This document shows, piece after piece, positions 48,620-57,487 of a stretch of 64,000 nt of DNA. Each line of letters opens with the position of its first letter. The first letter of the stretch is position 1. This DNA comes from Bradyrhizobium sp. 21 (GTDB lineage: Bacteria > Pseudomonadota > Alphaproteobacteria > Rhizobiales > Xanthobacteraceae), in the NCBI RefSeq assembly GCF_023073335.1, contig NZ_JADPJG010000035.1, positions 465,447 to 529,446 on the forward strand. The letters run 5' to 3'. The notes beneath the pieces were generated by a model that did not search any database, had not been told where the DNA came from, and saw only the letters and a list, made by a program, of their open reading frames with translations. The position numbers and the translations under genes were made by a program.

Positions 48620-49930
48620 CTATCCTATTGTTTCTTCGAACGTCTCGATAGCCTCAAAACGCTCTCGCTGCCACGTGATCTGGACCACCGCGCCGTGTTC
48701 CGGAAAGGTCCGGTTGGTAAACGAGACCTTGGCGCCGGTGCGTTCGAGCAAGGTGCGGGCGATGAACACGCCCAATCCGAGGCCGCCGCCTTCGTCCTGG
48801 GTGCGTCGCCGTGACAAATAGGGTTCGCCGATCCGGTTCAGGATATCGGGCGGAATGCCGGGGCCGTCGTCGGAGATCAGGATCTCGATCGTGTCCTTGT
48901 TCCACCACGCATTCACCTCGACCGTGGTGTTGGCGAAATCGACCGCATTCTCGACGATGTTGCCGACACCATAGAGGATCGCCGGATTGCGCGAGCCGAC
49001 CGGCTCGGCCACGATCGCCACCGCGATCCGCACCTTGATCTCGATGCCGAAATCGCGATGCGGCGCCACCACTTCCTCGATCAGCTCCGACAGCTTCATG
49101 CGGTCGAACGGCGCGCCTTCGGAGGAAAGCTGGGTGATCTTGCTCAATATGTCGCGGCAGCGCTGGGTCTGCTCGCGCAGGGTCTTCAGGTCGGCGGCAA
49201 AGCTCGCATCCTTCACCGTCTTTTCCAGCTCGCGTGAGATCAGGAAGATGGTCGCGAGCGGCGTGCCGAGCTCGTGCGCGGCGGCAGCAGCAAGGCCATC
49301 GAGCTGGGTCAGGTGCTGCTCGCGCGTCAGCACCAGTTCGGTCGCGGCCAGCGCGTCCGCGAGCTTGCGCGCCTCTTCGGTCACCTGGAACGAGTAGAGG
49401 CTGGTGACGCCGATCGCGAGCACGATCGAGAGCCAGACGCCGACGAGATAGATCGGCGGCAACACCAGCGGATCGTCGGAATCCCAGGGCAGCGGCAGAT
49501 GAAAGTAGAACAGGACCGAGGCGCAGGCGACAGCCAGCACACCGAGGCCGAAGGTGAAGCGGGCCGGCAGCGCGGTGGCCGAGATCAGCACGGGGGCGAG
49601 AAACAGGAACGAGAACGGGTTCTGGAGTCCGCCGGTGAAGAACAACAGGCCGGCCAGCTCCACGATGTTGAGCGCGAGCAGTCCGGCCGCCTGCGTGGGC
49701 TTCAGCCGCTGCAGCGGATTGGACACGGTCTGCAGCGCCAGATTGAGCGCCGCCGACAGCGCGATGATGCTGACGCAGGGAACGATCTCGACGTTGAACT
49801 CCAGTCCTTGCGCCACGATGAAGATCGCAGCGAGCTGGCCGAGCACCGCAAGCCAGCGCAGCCGCAGGATCGTGTCCAGGCGGATATGCCGCTGCGGGGC
49901 GCGGAAATCGGAAGCGGCAGTCTCGGTCAT
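48620..49930 (-). CDS. regS: redox sensor histidine kinase RegS (RegB/PrrB/ActS family)
   Basis: 436 residues with six membrane helices in the first 185. The quinone-sensing motif GGxxNPF is intact (GGLQNPFSFLFL, 100-111). His219 in AAAAHELGTPLATI is the phosphorylation site. Cys258 (QTQRCRDIL) corresponds to the redox-active Cys of RegB-type kinases. N and G boxes NIVENAVDFA and DDGPGIP with GGGLGLGVFIARTLLERTG complete the kinase. An in-frame TTG nine bases upstream is an alternative start. It senses the quinone pool and signals RegR. Its upstream region carries a 15-bp tandem repeat array. Confidence 0.94.
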   Translation of the reverse strand: MTETAASDFRAPQRHIRLDTILRLRWLAVLGQLAAIFIVAQGLEFNVEIVPCVSIIALSAALNLALQTVSNPLQRLKPTQAAGLLALNIVELAGLLFFTGGLQNPFSFLFLAPVLISATALPARFTFGLGVLAVACASVLFYFHLPLPWDSDDPLVLPPIYLVGVWLSIVLAIGVTSLYSFQVTEEARKLADALAATELVLTREQHLTQLDGLAAAAAHELGTPLATIFLISRELEKTVKDASFAADLKTLREQTQRCRDILSKITQLSSEGAPFDRMKLSELIEEVVAPHRDFGIEIKVRIAVAIVAEPVGSRNPAILYGVGNIVENAVDFANTTVEVNAWWNKDTIEILISDDGPGIPPDILNRIGEPYLSRRRTQDEGGGLGLGVFIARTLLERTGAKVSFTNRTFPEHGAVVQITWQRERFEAIETFEETIG

Positions 49931-50002
49931 GTCGGCCAATTTGGCGGTGCTTTCTCGATCACAAACGCGAAGCTCGCGGAACCACCCGGAATGACAAGCC
50001 TC

Positions 50003-50077
50003 TTACATCAAGTCTTGTTAGACCAAGTCCTGTTACATCAAGGCTTGTTACATCAAGGCTTATTACATCAAGGCTTG
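50003..50077. repeat. five-unit 15-bp tandem repeat between regS and an ABC exporter
   Basis: Five contiguous 15-base units: TTACATCAAGTCTTG, TTAGACCAAGTCCTG, TTACATCAAGGCTTG, TTACATCAAGGCTTA, TTACATCAAGGCTTG. Units 3 and 5 are identical. The array fills the centre of the 182-bp divergent region between the regS and ABC ATPase starts and is AT-richer than the surroundings. Confidence 0.9.
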
Positions 50078-50112
50078 CGCTCCCCGATGCAATAGCAGAA
50101 GAACGCCCCAGC

Positions 50113-50916
50113 ATGACCGGGAATGACCAGGCTTCAAGTCGGCCGACTGTCGCGGGTAGCACCCCATCCGCGGCAATCGAAGTCGATCGCCTCGTCAAGG
50201 TCTACAAGCAGACCCGCGCCGTCGACGACATCTCGTTTTCGCTCCCGCGCGGCAGCATCACCGGGCTTCTCGGCGGCAACGGCGCCGGCAAGACCACCAC
50301 CATCGCGATGGTCATGGGTCTGGTGCTGGCGACCTCCGGCCGCGTCAGGGTGCTCGGGCATCGGATGCCGGAGGAGAGCGCTTCCGTGCTGGGGCGGATG
50401 AATTTCGAGAGCCCCTATGTCGACATGCCGATGCGGCTCACGGTGCGTCAGAATCTCAACGTGTTCGGCAGGCTCTATGCGGTGAAAAACCTCTCCGATC
50501 GCATCGCGAAGCTTGCCGACGATCTCGATCTCGTCGATTTCATCGACCGCGCCAACGGCAAGCTTTCCGCCGGGCAAAAGACCCGCGTCGCGCTCGCCAA
50601 GGCGCTGATCAACCAGCCCGAGCTGCTCTTGCTGGACGAGCCGACCGCCTCGCTCGATCCTGACACGGCCGATTGGGTCCGGGGTCATCTAGAGCGCTAT
50701 CGCAAGGAGAACAACGCCACCATCCTCCTGGCTTCGCACAACATGCTCGAGGTCGAGCGGCTCTGCGACCGCGTCATCATCATGAAGCGCGGCCGCGTCG
50801 AGGACGACGATACGCCCGAAGCCATCATGGCCCGCTACAACCGCTCTACGCTCGAAGAGGTATTTCTCGACGTCGCGCGCGGTCGGGTGAACGGTGCGAA
50901 GGAGGCCGTGCGATGA
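50113..50916 (+). CDS. ABC-2 type transporter ATP-binding protein
   Basis: 267-residue exporter ATPase. Walker A is GGNGAGKTT near 57-65, Q-loop FESPYVDMPMRLT (with E in place of Q), signature LSAGQKTR, Walker B LLLLDEPTASLDPD and H-loop LASHNM. The Ala/Ser-rich first 20 residues are variable. The Q-loop Glu and the LSAGQ signature are seen in some multidrug or lipid ABC-2 systems (NodI-like/CcmA-like group). It overlaps the permease gene by four bases (ATGA). Divergent from regS. The substrate is unknown. Confidence 0.92.
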   Translation: MTGNDQASSRPTVAGSTPSAAIEVDRLVKVYKQTRAVDDISFSLPRGSITGLLGGNGAGKTTTIAMVMGLVLATSGRVRVLGHRMPEESASVLGRMNFESPYVDMPMRLTVRQNLNVFGRLYAVKNLSDRIAKLADDLDLVDFIDRANGKLSAGQKTRVALAKALINQPELLLLDEPTASLDPDTADWVRGHLERYRKENNATILLASHNMLEVERLCDRVIIMKRGRVEDDDTPEAIMARYNRSTLEEVFLDVARGRVNGAKEAVR

Positions 50917-51731
50917 GCGGGCTTTCCCTCCACCGCGGCATTTCCGCCCACCGCATCGGCGCGATGATCCTGCGCTATTGGTACCTGTTGGTGTCGTCTT
51001 GGCCGCGGCTGCTCGAATTGCTGTACTGGCCCGCGCTGCAAGTCATCACCTGGGGCTTTCTCCAGTTCTACATCGCCCAGAACGCCAATTTCTTCGCGCG
51101 TGCCGGCGGCACCCTGATCGGCGCCGTCATCCTCTGGGACATCCTGTTCCGGGGACAGCTCGGCTTCTCCATCTCGTTCCTGGAAGAGATGTGGGCGCGC
51201 AATCTCGGCAATCTCATGATGAGCCCGTTGAAGCCGATCGAGTTTCTGCTGTCGCTGATGATCATGAGCCTGATCCGGCTCGCGATCGGCGTCATCCCGA
51301 TGACGCTGCTCGCGCTTTTTCTGTTTCACTTCAACGTTTATGCGCTCGGCCTGCCGCTGATCGCATTCTTCTGCAATCTGATCTTCACGAGCTGGTCGGT
51401 GGGCATCTTCGTCTCGGGCCTGGTTCTGCGGAACGGTCTTGGTGCCGAGAGCATCGTCTGGACCTTGATGTTCGCGATCATGCCGCTCGCTTGCGTCTAC
51501 TATCCCGTCAGCGTGCTGCCGATCTGGCTGCAATACGTCGCCTGGGCACTGCCACCGACCTACGTGTTCGAAGGAATGCGCGCGCTGCTGATCGAAAACA
51601 CTTTCAGGATCGATCTGATGCTGAGTGCGTTGGCCATCAACGTGGTGCTGCTGGTGGCATCTTTTGGGGCATTCCTTGCCCTTTTGCGCAGCGCCCGGAA
51701 GCAGGGTTCGCTGCTGTCGGGCGGCGAATAA
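50913..51731 (+). CDS. ABC-2 type transporter permease
   Basis: 272-residue inner-membrane permease with about six helices (around 40-58, 66-84, 115-140, 150-172, 180-200, 240-262). It has the ABC-2 pattern with an EMWARNLGNLMMSPLKPIEFLLS coupling helix and a conserved PxxYxFEGMR near the end (LPPTYVFEGMRALL). It pairs with the overlapping ATPase as a homodimeric or heterodimeric exporter of unknown substrate, lipid or drug being typical. phaZ follows 115 bases later and is probably separately transcribed. Confidence 0.9.
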   Translation: MSGLSLHRGISAHRIGAMILRYWYLLVSSWPRLLELLYWPALQVITWGFLQFYIAQNANFFARAGGTLIGAVILWDILFRGQLGFSISFLEEMWARNLGNLMMSPLKPIEFLLSLMIMSLIRLAIGVIPMTLLALFLFHFNVYALGLPLIAFFCNLIFTSWSVGIFVSGLVLRNGLGAESIVWTLMFAIMPLACVYYPVSVLPIWLQYVAWALPPTYVFEGMRALLIENTFRIDLMLSALAINVVLLVASFGAFLALLRSARKQGSLLSGGE

Positions 51732-51846
51732 CGTCACTTTCTCGTGGATTCAGGCTGGTTTAACCGTCTTCGCTACGTAGATGTACGGAACCATGCATTG
51801 ACGCAATATTACGCATTCGGCAGTATGCTGCGATGCGAAGAGGAAT

Positions 51847-53181
51847 ATGATTATGCCGATTGGTGAGTTTGGCGGCGCGCCGCCCCTGGCGGCTGAAGGC
51901 AGTCCGGTTCTGACGACGCCGATGTACTGGATGTACGAGATGGCGCAGGCCTCTCTCAATCCGGCGCGCGCGGTCACCGACGCGACCAAGCTCCTGTTTC
52001 AGAATCCCATGAACCCGTGGGCGCGCACCGAGATCGGCAAGTCGGTCGCCGCGGCCTGCGAATTGTTCGAACGCACCACGCGGCGCTACGGCAAGCCGGA
52101 ATGGGGCCTCAACGACACCGAGGTCAACGGCATCCGTGTCCCGGTCGAGGTCCGCCCGGTCTGGGAAAAGCCGTTCTGCCGCCTGCTCTACTTCGATCGC
52201 AAATTCGCGCGTCCCTTGCGCAGCCCGCAGCCGCGCGTGCTGATCGTCGCGCCGATGTCCGGCCATTATGCGACGCTCCTGCGCGGCACGGTCGAAGCCT
52301 TCCTGCCGGCGCACGAGGTCTACATCACCGACTGGGCCGACGCCCGCATGGTGCCACTCAGCGACGGCCGCTTCGATCTCGACGATTACATCGACTACGT
52401 CATCGAGATGCTGCATGTCCTCGGCGGCAACACCCATGTGCTGGCGGTGTGCCAGCCCTCCGTGCCAGTCGTCGCTGCCGTCTCGATCATGGAAGCGCGC
52501 CGCGATCCTTTCGTGCCGATCTCGATGACGCTGATGGGCGGTCCGATCGACACCCGCCGCAATCCGACCGGCGTGAATGACCTTGCCCAGGAGCGCGGCA
52601 TCGATTGGTTCCGCAATCACGTCATCACCAAGGTGCCGTTCCCGCATCCCGGCATGATGCGCGACGTCTATCCGGGCTTCCTGCAGCTGAACGGCTTCAT
52701 CAGCATGAATCTCGATCGGCACATGGATGCCCACAAGCAGCTCTTCGCCAATCTGGTGAAGGGCGACGGCGACCTCGTCGACAAGCATCGCGACTTCTAC
52801 GACGAATATCTCGCGGTGATGGATCTCTCCGCCGAGTATTACCTGCAGACCGTCGATACCGTGTTCGTGAAGCACTCGCTGCCGAAAGGCGAGATGACCC
52901 ATCGTGGAACACGCGTCGATCCCTCCAAGGTCACGCGCGTCGCGTTGATGACGGTCGAAGGCGAGAACGACGACATCTCCGGGATCGGTCAGACCGAAGC
53001 AACGCACACATTGTGCAGCTCGATCCCCGATGATCGCCGCGTTCATTACGTCCAGAAGGGCGTCGGACATTACGGCGTGTTCAACGGTTCGCGTTTCAAG
53101 TCGGAAATCGTGCCGCGCATCCATGACTTCATGGTCTCGGCTGCGAATCCGAGCTCGTTGCAGGCTCTCGCAGCCGAATAA
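51847..53181 (+). CDS. phaZ: intracellular polyhydroxyalkanoate depolymerase
   Basis: 444-residue cytoplasmic depolymerase that breaks stored polyhydroxybutyrate granules to hydroxybutyrate. The catalytic Cys202 is in VLAVCQPSVPVVAA, the Cys-type lipase box of the Ralstonia PhaZa1 family. The N-terminal MYWMYEMAQASLNPARAVTDATKLLFQNPMNPWA and the block VLIVAPMSGHYATLLRGTVEAFLP are family hallmarks; the late VGHYGVFNGSRF contains the catalytic His. ATGs at 51847 and 51853 are both possible. It links the window to carbon and energy storage, important in rhizobia during nodule life. Confidence 0.95.
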   Translation: MIMPIGEFGGAPPLAAEGSPVLTTPMYWMYEMAQASLNPARAVTDATKLLFQNPMNPWARTEIGKSVAAACELFERTTRRYGKPEWGLNDTEVNGIRVPVEVRPVWEKPFCRLLYFDRKFARPLRSPQPRVLIVAPMSGHYATLLRGTVEAFLPAHEVYITDWADARMVPLSDGRFDLDDYIDYVIEMLHVLGGNTHVLAVCQPSVPVVAAVSIMEARRDPFVPISMTLMGGPIDTRRNPTGVNDLAQERGIDWFRNHVITKVPFPHPGMMRDVYPGFLQLNGFISMNLDRHMDAHKQLFANLVKGDGDLVDKHRDFYDEYLAVMDLSAEYYLQTVDTVFVKHSLPKGEMTHRGTRVDPSKVTRVALMTVEGENDDISGIGQTEATHTLCSSIPDDRRVHYVQKGVGHYGVFNGSRFKSEIVPRIHDFMVSAANPSSLQALAAE

Positions 53182-53482
53182 ACGCGTTTTTCGGCTTTCC
53201 CGTTGAAAAACGACGCCCTGTCGGAGGCTCCGGCAGGCCCGAGTTCCCTCCAGATTCGCGGTATTTAGGTAGCTTTGTAGGAGTGAGTCCCACCTCACCC
53301 CTTGGGGGTGCCGCATGCGTCCAGCGGGGGCGAAAAAAACGGGTTCCAACCCCAGTCTGTAGGGTCTCCCGGACGCCTGACCCCTGTATATTGGGCAAAT
53401 GATTTGTTTTTGCGCCGAGCGCTTTCCCTGGCGGCGGTTATGGCAGAATCCGGGCGCCCTCCTGCCCCCCGGACTGACAGAC
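53182..53482. other. 301-bp intergenic region with paired hairpins
   Basis: Immediately after phaZ, CGTTTTTC (53185-53192) pairs with GAAAAACG (53205-53212), and CCTGTCGGA/TCCGGCAGG (53217-53237) forms a second 9-bp stem; together they may terminate phaZ. The rest (53270-53400) holds runs of C and G, such as CACCCCTTGGGGG and GGGTTCCAACCCC, and a seven-A tract, with TGTATATTGGGC near 53390. It is unlike nearby codon-biased DNA. It may contain a structured small RNA or only the promoter of the next gene; no known RNA family was recognised. Confidence 0.4.
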
Positions 53483-54238
53483 ATGGCCACTCGCGCACTC
53501 CTCTATCGTCGGCCCCACGAACCGAAGACCCTCCTGATCACCCATGGATCGCAATTTTTCGCGATTCGACTGCGGCGGCACCGCCGCGCGCGCCGCTACA
53601 CGCTCAGAATCCATCCGAGCGATCGCGAAGCCATCCTCACCATGCCGCCGCGCGGTACGCTCGCCGAAGCAAAAGACTTCGCGCAGCGTCACGGCGCCTG
53701 GATCGCGGCACGTCTCGGCCGTTTGCCGAAGGCCGCGCCGTTCCAACCTGGCACGGTGATACCGCTTCGCGGCACGCCCCATCGCATCGTTCATCGCGCC
53801 GGCACGCGCGGCACGGTGTGGACCGAGACGCGCGATAGCGGTGAACGCATTCTCTGCGTCGCCGGCGGCGTCGAGCATGCCGACCGCCGCGTCAGTGACT
53901 TCCTCAAGCGCGAGGCGCGCCGCGATCTTCAGCGCTCGGCGGAAGCCTATGCCGCCGAACTCGGCGTCAAGGTGAAGCGGCTCTCGATCCGCGATCAGTC
54001 CAGCCGCTGGGGTTCCTGCACCTCGGCGGGCTCGCTGTCGTTCTCCTGGCGCCTGATCCTGGCGCCGCCCTACGTGCTCGACTATCTCGCCGCCCATGAA
54101 GTGGCCCATCTCGTCGAGATGAACCACTCGGCGCGGTTCTGGCGCGTGTGCGGAAAAGTCTGCCCGTCAATGGAGCGCGCCAAGAAGTGGCTCGACACAT
54201 ACGGCAATGATCTGCACCGGTATGGGGTCGAGGATTAG
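53483..54238 (+). CDS. YgjP/DUF45-type metallopeptidase (M48-like)
   Basis: 251-residue soluble protein. The C-terminal half has the zinc motif HEVAHLVEMNH (about 214-224, HExxH then H), followed by SARFWRVCGKVCPSMERAKKWL, the WrbA-like C-terminal block of YgjP/SprT-like proteins. The upstream RDQSSRWGSCTSAGSLSFSWRLI is the family signature. The basic N-terminal half (RLRRHRRARRYTLRIHP) may bind nucleic acid. Length is typical. E. coli YgjP is associated with UTP pyrophosphatase activity in some work; the exact reaction is unsettled. A start at 53399 is possible but less likely than this ATG. Confidence 0.85.
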   Translation: MATRALLYRRPHEPKTLLITHGSQFFAIRLRRHRRARRYTLRIHPSDREAILTMPPRGTLAEAKDFAQRHGAWIAARLGRLPKAAPFQPGTVIPLRGTPHRIVHRAGTRGTVWTETRDSGERILCVAGGVEHADRRVSDFLKREARRDLQRSAEAYAAELGVKVKRLSIRDQSSRWGSCTSAGSLSFSWRLILAPPYVLDYLAAHEVAHLVEMNHSARFWRVCGKVCPSMERAKKWLDTYGNDLHRYGVED

Positions 54239-54430
54239 CTCTCGCTATTAGCCTCCATCTGACGCTGTCATCGCCCGGCTCGACCGGGCGATCCAGCATT
54301 CCGAGGCGGTTGTTATTGAACCGAGAGGCCGCGGCGTACTCGGTTCCCCGCCTTCGCAGCGAATGGCAGCCGAGCGCGCGTTTCAAGCGTCTCTGCTGCC
54401 CGCGCAAGCCGTTGATTTCGTTATCCTCGG

Positions 54431-54451
54431 CTACTGTGCATGGGGTTGTTT
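54431..54451 (+). repeat. 21-bp dispersed repeat, copy 2
   Basis: Exact copy of 3995-4015, in the 255-bp gap between convergent metallopeptidase and PBP genes. A GCCCGG...CCGGGC hairpin (54273-54291, CGCCCGGCTCGACCGGGCG) precedes it and resembles the ends of the repeat at 57338. Nothing else is recognised in this gap. Confidence 0.6.
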
Positions 54452-54493
54452 TCGCAGTTTTTGTTTTGAGGTCACCCGGACCTCAATCAGAAC

Positions 54494-56707
54494 CTAGCGA
54501 TTCCCGCCGAACAGTCGATCCATCAGCCAGCCATCGAGTCCTGCGGCGGCTTCCGGTCGCGCATTGGCGCGCGTGGGGGGAGGGCGATAGCCGCCGTTGT
54601 TGGCCGGTGACGGCGTGGGCGCTGCCGCTGTCGGCGGCGATATCTGCGACGTGGCCTGCGCGAGGTTCGACAGGCCCCAGCCACCCGGAGAGCTCGGCAA
54701 GGCTGCCACCGGCACGCCCTCGTGTGCCGTCTTCATGAAGCGCGACCAGACTTCGACCGGCAAGCCGCCGCCGGTCGCCTTCTTGGTCGGCGAGTTGTCG
54801 TCATTGCCGAGCCACACGCCGGTGACGAGGTTGGCGGTGTAACCGATGAACCAGGCGTCGCGGTAATCCTGGCTGGTGCCGGTCTTGCCGGCTGCCGACC
54901 AGCCGGGGATCTCCGCCTTCTTGGCGGTGCCTGATATCAGCGTCTCCCGCATCATCGTGTTCATCATGCCGACATAGCGCGGGTCGATGACCTGGTTGTG
55001 CTCGTCCGCCTGGCGCATGTAGAGCAGCTTGCCGCCGAGCGTCTTGATGCGCGTGACGACATGCGGCGCCGTCGCGAAGCCGCCATTGGCGAACGGCGCA
55101 TAGGCGCCGACCAACTCGACGACCGAGACTTCCGACGTGCCGAGCGCGATCGAGGCGTTGGGCTCGAGCTTCGAGGAGATGCCGAGCCGGTGCGCGGTGC
55201 GCACCACGTTCTTCGGCCCGACCTCGAGGCCGAGGCGAATGGCGACCGTGTTGAGCGACATCGCCAGCGCCTGCGTCAGCGTCACCCCGCCGAAATATTC
55301 ATGGGTGTAGTTCTCGGGCTTCCAGCCCTTGACCTCGATCGGCGCGTCCTGGCGGACGGTGTCAGGCGTCAGTCCCTGCTCGAGTGCGGTCAGGTAGACG
55401 AATGGCTTGAACGAGGAGCCCGGCTGGCGCTTGGCGGTCACCGCGCGGTTGTACTGGCTTTCGGAATAGTTCCGCCCGCCGACCATGGCGCGCACGGCGC
55501 CGTCAGGCGTCATCGCCACCAGCGCGCCCTGGCTGACATTGAACTTCACGCTCTTGGCCGCGAGCTCGTCGATGATGGCGGCTTCCGCCACGCTCTGAAG
55601 CTTCGGATCGATCGTGGTCTCGACCTTGATGCTCTCGTCGATCTGGCCGACGAGATCGTCCAGCACCTCGCCGATCCAGTCGGCAACGTAGTTGACCGTG
55701 CCGGCGCCGACCGGCTTCACGTTGTAGGAGGGATGGCCGATCGAAGCCTGCGCCTGCGCGTCGGTGATGAATTTTGCATCCGCCATCGCCGTGAGCACGA
55801 TCTTCGCACGCGCTTCCGCGCCCTCGGGGTTGCGGTTCGGCGCGAGCCGCGACGGCGATTTGACGAGGCCGGCCAGCATCGCGGCTTCCGCGACGGTGAC
55901 GTTCTTGGCCGACTTGCCGAAATAGCGTTGCGCGGCGGCCTCGACGCCATAGGCGCCGGAGCCGAAATAGACGCGGTTGAGATAGAGCTCCAGGATCTCG
56001 TTCTTGGAATGCTTGCGCTCCAGCCAGATCGCGAGCTCGGCTTCCTGCAGCTTGCGCGCCATGGTGCGCTCCTGGGTCAGGAACAGGTTCTTCGCCAGCT
56101 GCTGCGTCAGCGTCGAGCCGCCTTGCGACACGCCGCGATGCAAGACGTTGGTGACGAGGGCGCGCAGGATGCCTACGGGATCGATGCCGAAATGCGAGTA
56201 GAAGCGGCGGTCCTCGATGGCGATGAACGCCATGGGCAGATATTGCGGCAGGTCCTTCAGCGAAACGTTGGCGCCGGCCATCTCGCCGCGCTGCGCCAGC
56301 ATGCTGCCGTCGATGCCGACGATCTGGATCGTCGGCGGGCGTTTTGGAATCTCCAGCGACTGGATCGGCGGCAGATGGGCGCCGACATAGATCACGACGC
56401 CGGTCACGGCGATCACCCCCCACAGGCCGAGCACCGCGCCCCAATAGACCAGGCGGCCGAGCCCTGCGCCGATGCGCGACTTGGCGCGGCGCTTGGCGCC
56501 GCTGCGGCTCGGTGCCGCCTTCCGCTCGCGCGGCGGCTCGTCGCCGGCATCGTCGCTCTTGCGCTTGGCAGGTGATTTCGTTGGTTTCTTCGGCTTGTCG
56601 TCGCCGCCGGGGACGCGGTCGGCCGCGGTCAGGCGCAGATCGGCGAGCGCCGCGGGCAAGCCGAACAACGGCTCCTTCCGCCCACCCTTCTTCTTTCCCA
56701 ACCCCAT
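54494..56707 (-). CDS. class A penicillin-binding protein (PBP1a-type)
   Basis: 737-residue bifunctional peptidoglycan synthase. A long basic Lys/Pro-rich cytoplasmic tail (1-85) precedes one membrane helix (86-108). The GT51 transglycosylase domain has Glu165 (IEDRRFYSHFGID) and GGSTLTQQLAKNL (194-206). The transpeptidase domain has SxxK at 430-433 (GSSFKP), SLN at 483-485 and KTGT at 607-610. The C-terminus is a Pro/Ala/Thr-rich linker of about 60 residues, without a recognised extra domain. The ATG at 56707 was chosen; a GTG 33 bases upstream is also possible. It polymerises and crosslinks lipid II, linking with uppS function elsewhere in the window. Confidence 0.95.
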   Translation of the reverse strand: MGLGKKKGGRKEPLFGLPAALADLRLTAADRVPGGDDKPKKPTKSPAKRKSDDAGDEPPRERKAAPSRSGAKRRAKSRIGAGLGRLVYWGAVLGLWGVIAVTGVVIYVGAHLPPIQSLEIPKRPPTIQIVGIDGSMLAQRGEMAGANVSLKDLPQYLPMAFIAIEDRRFYSHFGIDPVGILRALVTNVLHRGVSQGGSTLTQQLAKNLFLTQERTMARKLQEAELAIWLERKHSKNEILELYLNRVYFGSGAYGVEAAAQRYFGKSAKNVTVAEAAMLAGLVKSPSRLAPNRNPEGAEARAKIVLTAMADAKFITDAQAQASIGHPSYNVKPVGAGTVNYVADWIGEVLDDLVGQIDESIKVETTIDPKLQSVAEAAIIDELAAKSVKFNVSQGALVAMTPDGAVRAMVGGRNYSESQYNRAVTAKRQPGSSFKPFVYLTALEQGLTPDTVRQDAPIEVKGWKPENYTHEYFGGVTLTQALAMSLNTVAIRLGLEVGPKNVVRTAHRLGISSKLEPNASIALGTSEVSVVELVGAYAPFANGGFATAPHVVTRIKTLGGKLLYMRQADEHNQVIDPRYVGMMNTMMRETLISGTAKKAEIPGWSAAGKTGTSQDYRDAWFIGYTANLVTGVWLGNDDNSPTKKATGGGLPVEVWSRFMKTAHEGVPVAALPSSPGGWGLSNLAQATSQISPPTAAAPTPSPANNGGYRPPPTRANARPEAAAGLDGWLMDRLFGGNR

Positions 56708-56883
56708 ACGCAAACGCCCGGTCAGCCCGCCCCGGCGCACGCTAGCGGTCGCTGTTTAAGGCCCGGTTACCCAGGCGTTAACGCGCGATTAGGAGGTGCG
56801 GCATTCGCCCGACGCAGTTCCGCCGATCAGAGGCCGGCGCTAGGATCGCGCATAACAAAGTGGGAACACAGAAGGGAGCTCAG

Positions 56884-57309
56884 ATGGGCCATATCGATCC
56901 GACCAAGGAGATTTTTGCGCAGTTCCGGGACAATAACCGCCCCGGTCCGATCCACATGCTCAACCTGGTGCGCCTGCGCAAAGACGCCGCCTATCCCGAC
57001 GGCCGCAAGGCGAGCGGCGCGGAAGCCTATGCGGCCTATGGCCGCGAGAGCGGCCCGGTGTTCGAACGCCTCGGCGGCCGCATCGTCTGGCAGGGCAAAT
57101 TCGAGCTGATGCTGATCGGCCCCGAGGACGAGCGTTGGGACCATTGCTTCATCGCCGAATATCCGAGCGTCTCAGCCTTCGTCGAGATGATCCGCGATCC
57201 CGTCTACCGCGAAGCGGTGAAGCACCGTCAGGCCGCGGTGGAGGACTCCCGGTTGATTCGCCACGCCGTGCTGCCGGTCGGGAAGAACTTTGGCGAGGTC
57301 CCGGAGTAG
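56884..57309 (+). CDS. DUF1330 domain-containing protein
   Basis: 141-residue soluble protein with a dimeric ferredoxin-like fold expected from DUF1330: HMLNLVRLRKDAAYPDGRKASGAEAYAAYG near 24-53, then GRIVWQGKFELMLIGPEDERWDHCFIAEYPSVSAFVEMIRDPVYREAVKHRQAAVEDSRL. These two blocks are the family pattern (the latter with the conserved YP-S...F..M..DP.Y......R..A). Function is not established. GGGAGCTCAG precedes the ATG. It is divergent from the PBP gene and monocistronic, followed by a REP-like repeat. Confidence 0.87.
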   Translation: MGHIDPTKEIFAQFRDNNRPGPIHMLNLVRLRKDAAYPDGRKASGAEAYAAYGRESGPVFERLGGRIVWQGKFELMLIGPEDERWDHCFIAEYPSVSAFVEMIRDPVYREAVKHRQAAVEDSRLIRHAVLPVGKNFGEVPE

Positions 57310-57337
57310 GAGCGCTCACGCGGCGACCTCTCCCCAT

Positions 57338-57462
57338 CGTCATGGCCGGGCTCGACCCGGCCATCCACGACTTCCTTTGCTGCGCCGAGAAACTGGATGC
57401 CCGGGCCTTCGCCTCGCCGAAGCGGCTTCGGCCGCGCAGGCGGGACAAGCCCGGGCATGACG
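57338..57462. repeat. CGTCATGGCCGGG-type palindromic repeat
   Basis: Left end CGTCATGGCCGGGCTCGACCCGGCC and right end GGGACAAGCCCGGGCATGACG are inverted, with GCCCGGGC-type inner stems and a CGAAGCGGCTTCG hairpin between. It lies between the convergent DUF1330 and binding protein genes. Its ends resemble the Bradyrhizobium REP-like elements built on GTCATGRCCGGG. Confidence 0.6.
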
Positions 57463-57487
57463 TCGTTGAAGCCGTTGTTGTCGACCA

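Noticed and set aside
49959..50198. Small repetitive protein (LDVTSLDV-type) encoded on the minus strand across the 15-bp array
   Set aside because: A 15-base unit keeps any frame open. There is no ribosome site, and the frame runs into the ABC ATPase gene antisense.
53399..53482. Upstream start of the metallopeptidase at 53399
   Set aside because: The added residues (MICFCAERFPWRRLWQ...) have no family match, and the following ATG at 53483 begins the conserved-looking protein.
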